DNA of 64,000 nucleotides from Allobacillus halotolerans (lineage in GTDB: Bacteria; Bacillota; Bacilli; Bacillales; Alkalibacillaceae). This document shows, piece by piece, positions 62,029-64,000 of this stretch. Below the pieces are notes generated by a model. The model searched no databases, was not told where the DNA came from, and was given only the letters and a program-made list of their open reading frames with translations. Position 1 is the first letter of the stretch; every line of letters starts with the position of its first letter. The stretch covers positions 189,151 through 253,150 of the forward strand of contig NZ_JAHLZF010000002.1 in NCBI RefSeq assembly GCF_018967645.1, given 5' to 3'. The position numbers and the translations under genes are program-made.

Positions 62029-63516
62029 AGAGCGTATAGATTTTTGTGTAAATGGTCATAACTGCTAATAATAAAAAGGAGATGATCATTTATGCAAGGA
62101 TATGAAGAAAAGACGGTAAAGGACTTAGCTCGCGAATGTAAATCAGTGGATGACATTATTGAAATGATGAAATCTTTATTCAAGGAAACCCTACAATTAG
62201 TTTTCGAAGCTGAAATTGAAGACCATCTTGGATATTCTAAACATAATGTTCTGGGAAATTACACAGGGAACAGTAGAAATGGCTACAAGCCCAAAAATAT
62301 TAAAACAAAGTTTGGTAACATTCCGTTGGAAATTCCAAGAGATCGGAACGGTCAATATGAGCCCCAAATTGTTAAGAATTACGAGACATCGATTAATGGT
62401 TTAGAAGAGCAGATAATTGCGCTTTATTCCAAAGGAATGTCTACTAGAGATATAGAGGCACACATCAATGATATATATGGCGTTGATGTTTCTCCAAGCC
62501 TCATTAGTAAGATTACTGATAAACTTTTACCTCAGATTTCAGAATGGCAGTCTAGACCATTAGAGCGCGTGTATCCTATTGTTTATTTAGATGCTATTCA
62601 CTTTAAAGTGAAACACGAAAACCGAATCATCAATAAAGCTGCATACACAGTTTTAGGTATTAACTCAGAGGGCTACAAAGATATCTTAGGTATTTGGATT
62701 GGTGAAAATGAAAGTGCTAGCTTCTGGTTAAGTGTATGTACAGAACTTAAAAGCCGAGGAGTCGAAGACATCCTGATTGCCTGTAAGGACGGTCTTTCCG
62801 GCTTCTCTGAAGCCATTCAAAGTACATTTCCGCAGACTCATATTCAGCTTTGCGTTATTCATCAAATTCGTAATACAACAAAGTATGTGGCTTCCAAACA
62901 CAGAAAAGAGTTTATGAATGATTTAAAAAAAGTTTATAAAGCTTCAACACTTGAACAAGCTGAACTTGGATTCGACAACGTGAAAGAAATATGGGAATCG
63001 AAATACCCGAAAGTCATTAAATCTTGGGAAGAAAATTGGTTAGAGCTTACTGCATACTTTTCCTATCCAGTTGAGATCAGAAAAATTATTTATACAACAA
63101 ATACAGTGGAAGGGTTTCATCGACAGTTAAGAAAAGTAACTAAATCAAAATCAGCTTATCCGACGGATAATTCATTGAAGAAAATTATATATTTAGCGAC
63201 TATGGATGTAATGAAAAAATGGACTGTACCTATTCCAGGTTGGTTAGAATGTGAAGGTCAATTTAAAATCATTTTTGAGGGTCGGCTTTAAAATACTTTT
63301 AATGAAATTTTAAGTTCCGTATGTTGGGCTATCGCCCAAGAGTTTTTCGCATTTGTCACCCAAAGGAGAAAAAGAGAGCTGTGCGCTCCCCTTTGGTATG
63401 ACCCCTCGGGTGCTCAGGGTGCTCTCCAGCATTGCCTTATCCCCCCAGAGGGTACTATGCAGTATAAACTACCATCGAAAAAGTTATGCATTTACACAAA
63501 TTAATTTACACTCCCC
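62029..63516 (+). mobile_element. IS256-family insertion sequence
   Basis: About 1.49 kb with terminal inverted repeats: GAGCGTATAGATTTTTGTGTAAATG on the left, and GAGTGTAAATTAATTTGTGTAAATG on the right when inverted. Both sides carry CCTAACTG (62021-62028 and 63517-63524), an 8-bp duplication as expected, but the array itself repeats this phrase, so its origin is not certain. It contains the transposase and a 200-base non-coding tail (63292-63516) with hairpins, in which the short ORF at 63353 is considered spurious. Confidence 0.82.
62092..63291 (+). CDS. IS256-family transposase
   Basis: A 399-residue DDE transposase, full length and with no stops. D167 (VYLDAIHFKVK), D233 (CKDGLSGFSE) and E340 (TTNTVEGFHRQLRK) form the catalytic triad, and the N-terminal helix-turn-helix is near FGNIPLEIPRDRNGQYEPQIVK and SKGMSTRDIEAHINDIYG. 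AAAGGAGATG precedes ATG 62092. It looks active. Confidence 0.95.
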   Translation: MQGYEEKTVKDLARECKSVDDIIEMMKSLFKETLQLVFEAEIEDHLGYSKHNVLGNYTGNSRNGYKPKNIKTKFGNIPLEIPRDRNGQYEPQIVKNYETSINGLEEQIIALYSKGMSTRDIEAHINDIYGVDVSPSLISKITDKLLPQISEWQSRPLERVYPIVYLDAIHFKVKHENRIINKAAYTVLGINSEGYKDILGIWIGENESASFWLSVCTELKSRGVEDILIACKDGLSGFSEAIQSTFPQTHIQLCVIHQIRNTTKYVASKHRKEFMNDLKKVYKASTLEQAELGFDNVKEIWESKYPKVIKSWEENWLELTAYFSYPVEIRKIIYTTNTVEGFHRQLRKVTKSKSAYPTDNSLKKIIYLATMDVMKKWTVPIPGWLECEGQFKIIFEGRL

Positions 63517-63598
63517 CCTAACTGTTGATAAAGCGTTCCTGACTGTCGATAAACGCTCCCTAACTGTTGATAAAGCGTTCCTGACTGTCGATAAATGT
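63517..63598 (+). repeat. 21-bp tandem array (family E), right part
   Basis: Four units with GATAAA cores continue the array of 61875-62028 on the far side of the IS256 element. Past 63600 comes unique sequence up to the next element. Confidence 0.88.
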
Positions 63599-63681
63599 GC
63601 GCTTCACTGACCATTGATGAAATAATCACGTGAAGAAGTTTATAAAGTTTGTTGAGAACATAGGATAGATAAGGTTTTACT

Positions 63682-64000
63682 TTGAACTACCCGTCACTTA
63701 ACAACCTTATGGTTGTTTGAAGTGGGGGATTCCTAAGAACACCAGCGTAACCGCCAGTTATTGATTAGGCTATCTCCGTAGTTCCTACGGTTAGAAGTCT
63801 TATGGCTTCGTTTTTGATATTTTTACTTGCGTTAAGATCTCGATCGTGATGTTTCCCACAATCATTACAGGTCCATTCACGTAAGGCGAGATTCTTAACT
63901 TCTTGATTGCGGTAGCCACAGTATGAGCACAGCTGGCTTGAAGGGAAGTTTCTCGCAACGGTTATGACCTTCTTACCATACCACCTGGCTTTATATTCAA
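63682..64000 (-). mobile_element. Second TnpB element, right end (cut by window edge)
   Basis: The right end, minus strand ...GGGTAGTTCAA, is at 63682, in line with GGGAGTAGTTCAA of the first element. A hairpin ACAACC-ATA-GGTTGT with flanking ACTTCAA/TTAAGTG precedes it. The element continues beyond 64000, so its other end and insertion site are not visible. The two elements differ a lot in sequence, so they are relatives, not copies. Confidence 0.75.
63765..64000 (-). CDS. tnpB: TnpB RNA-guided endonuclease, C-terminal part
   Basis: The last 77 codons: [32 protein letters not shown], then [22 protein letters not shown], with the zinc ribbon CSYC/CNDC and the final RuvC aspartate (HDRDLNA). 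Ends with [12 protein letters not shown] at 63765. The gene is complete or partial beyond the window edge. Sequence is distant from the TnpB at 59563. Confidence 0.85.
   Translation of the reverse strand, partial: EYKARWYGKKVITVARNFPSSQLCSYCGYRNQEVKNLALREWTCNDCGKHHDRDLNASKNIKNEAIRLLTVGTTEIA

Noticed and set aside
63353..63610. 85-codon ORF downstream of the IS256 transposase
   Set aside because: It runs from the IS tail into the repeat array with no ribosome site.

Overview
The window reads as the chromosome of a low-GC Gram-positive rod of the Bacillaceae, most likely a salt-tolerant or halophilic genus. The evidence is Shine-Dalgarno sequences of the AAGGAGG type, frequent GTG/TTG starts, intrinsic terminators between almost all convergent genes, and Bacillus-type regulators and sites (PyrR attenuator, Fnr boxes, CarD, MarR, RpiR, a cre-like site). 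There are no rRNA or tRNA genes, no CRISPR array and no complete prophage.

Layout. 0.1-13.7 kb holds central and lipid metabolism (quinone-type oxidoreductase, CoA-transferase, malate:quinone oxidoreductase, 3-hydroxyacyl-CoA dehydrogenase, UbiB-like kinase, phasin-like protein, aminotransferase). It also has a C45 acyltransferase, a CarD/MarR divergent pair and an unlisted type I toxin-antitoxin locus. 14.7-22.6 kb has a YjiH membrane protein, a radical SAM/SPASM enzyme, class I aldolase, a dicarboxylate symporter, a betaine-type binding lipoprotein with a decayed second copy, and an SGNH hydrolase. 23.0-29.5 kb is a complete sialic acid uptake and breakdown operon (nanA-nanE-TRAP transporter-nanK) facing an RpiR regulator. 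29.6-34.6 kb holds DUF421, two operons with DUF2249 proteins, a b-type haem-like membrane protein, an oxidase-like membrane protein and a MIP18/SufT-like protein. 35.0-44.6 kb has an NCS1 permease, a 2.86-kb inserted element, and a four-carbon sugar acid operon (pdxA2-dtnK-kdgT with a PrpR-like regulator). 45.1-51.6 kb has codBA under a PyrR attenuator, an orphan immunity-like protein next to toxin debris, guaD, and an XRE/ImmA two-gene pair. 51.7-58.1 kb is a hut cluster (a YjiH transporter plus hutI, hutU and hutG, with no hutH) with a LysR regulator. 58.2-64.0 kb is mobile: an NCS1 permease split by a TnpB element, an IS256 insertion, and a second, partial TnpB element.

The main discoveries are these. 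(1) Three promoters share a near-identical class II Fnr architecture, with the Fnr dyad centre exactly 29.5 bp from the -10 hexamer. They tie the radical SAM gene and both DUF2249 operons into one predicted anaerobic/NO-type regulon; one of them also carries a Fur box over its -10. (2) An ITR-bounded element with 9-bp target duplications (CCCGTTTAG) has split a bidirectional terminator and carries an IS110 copy and two small cargo genes. (3) A TnpB element interrupts a permease so cleanly that removing 59484-60847 restores a 469-codon frame, which reveals the target motif and the likely omega-RNA guide. (4) Several intergenic arrays share a strict 21-bp period with a fixed head and a variable tail. 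(5) Short decayed duplicates of three genes lie near their parents.

Calls are from reading the sequence and family knowledge only; no database search was run.
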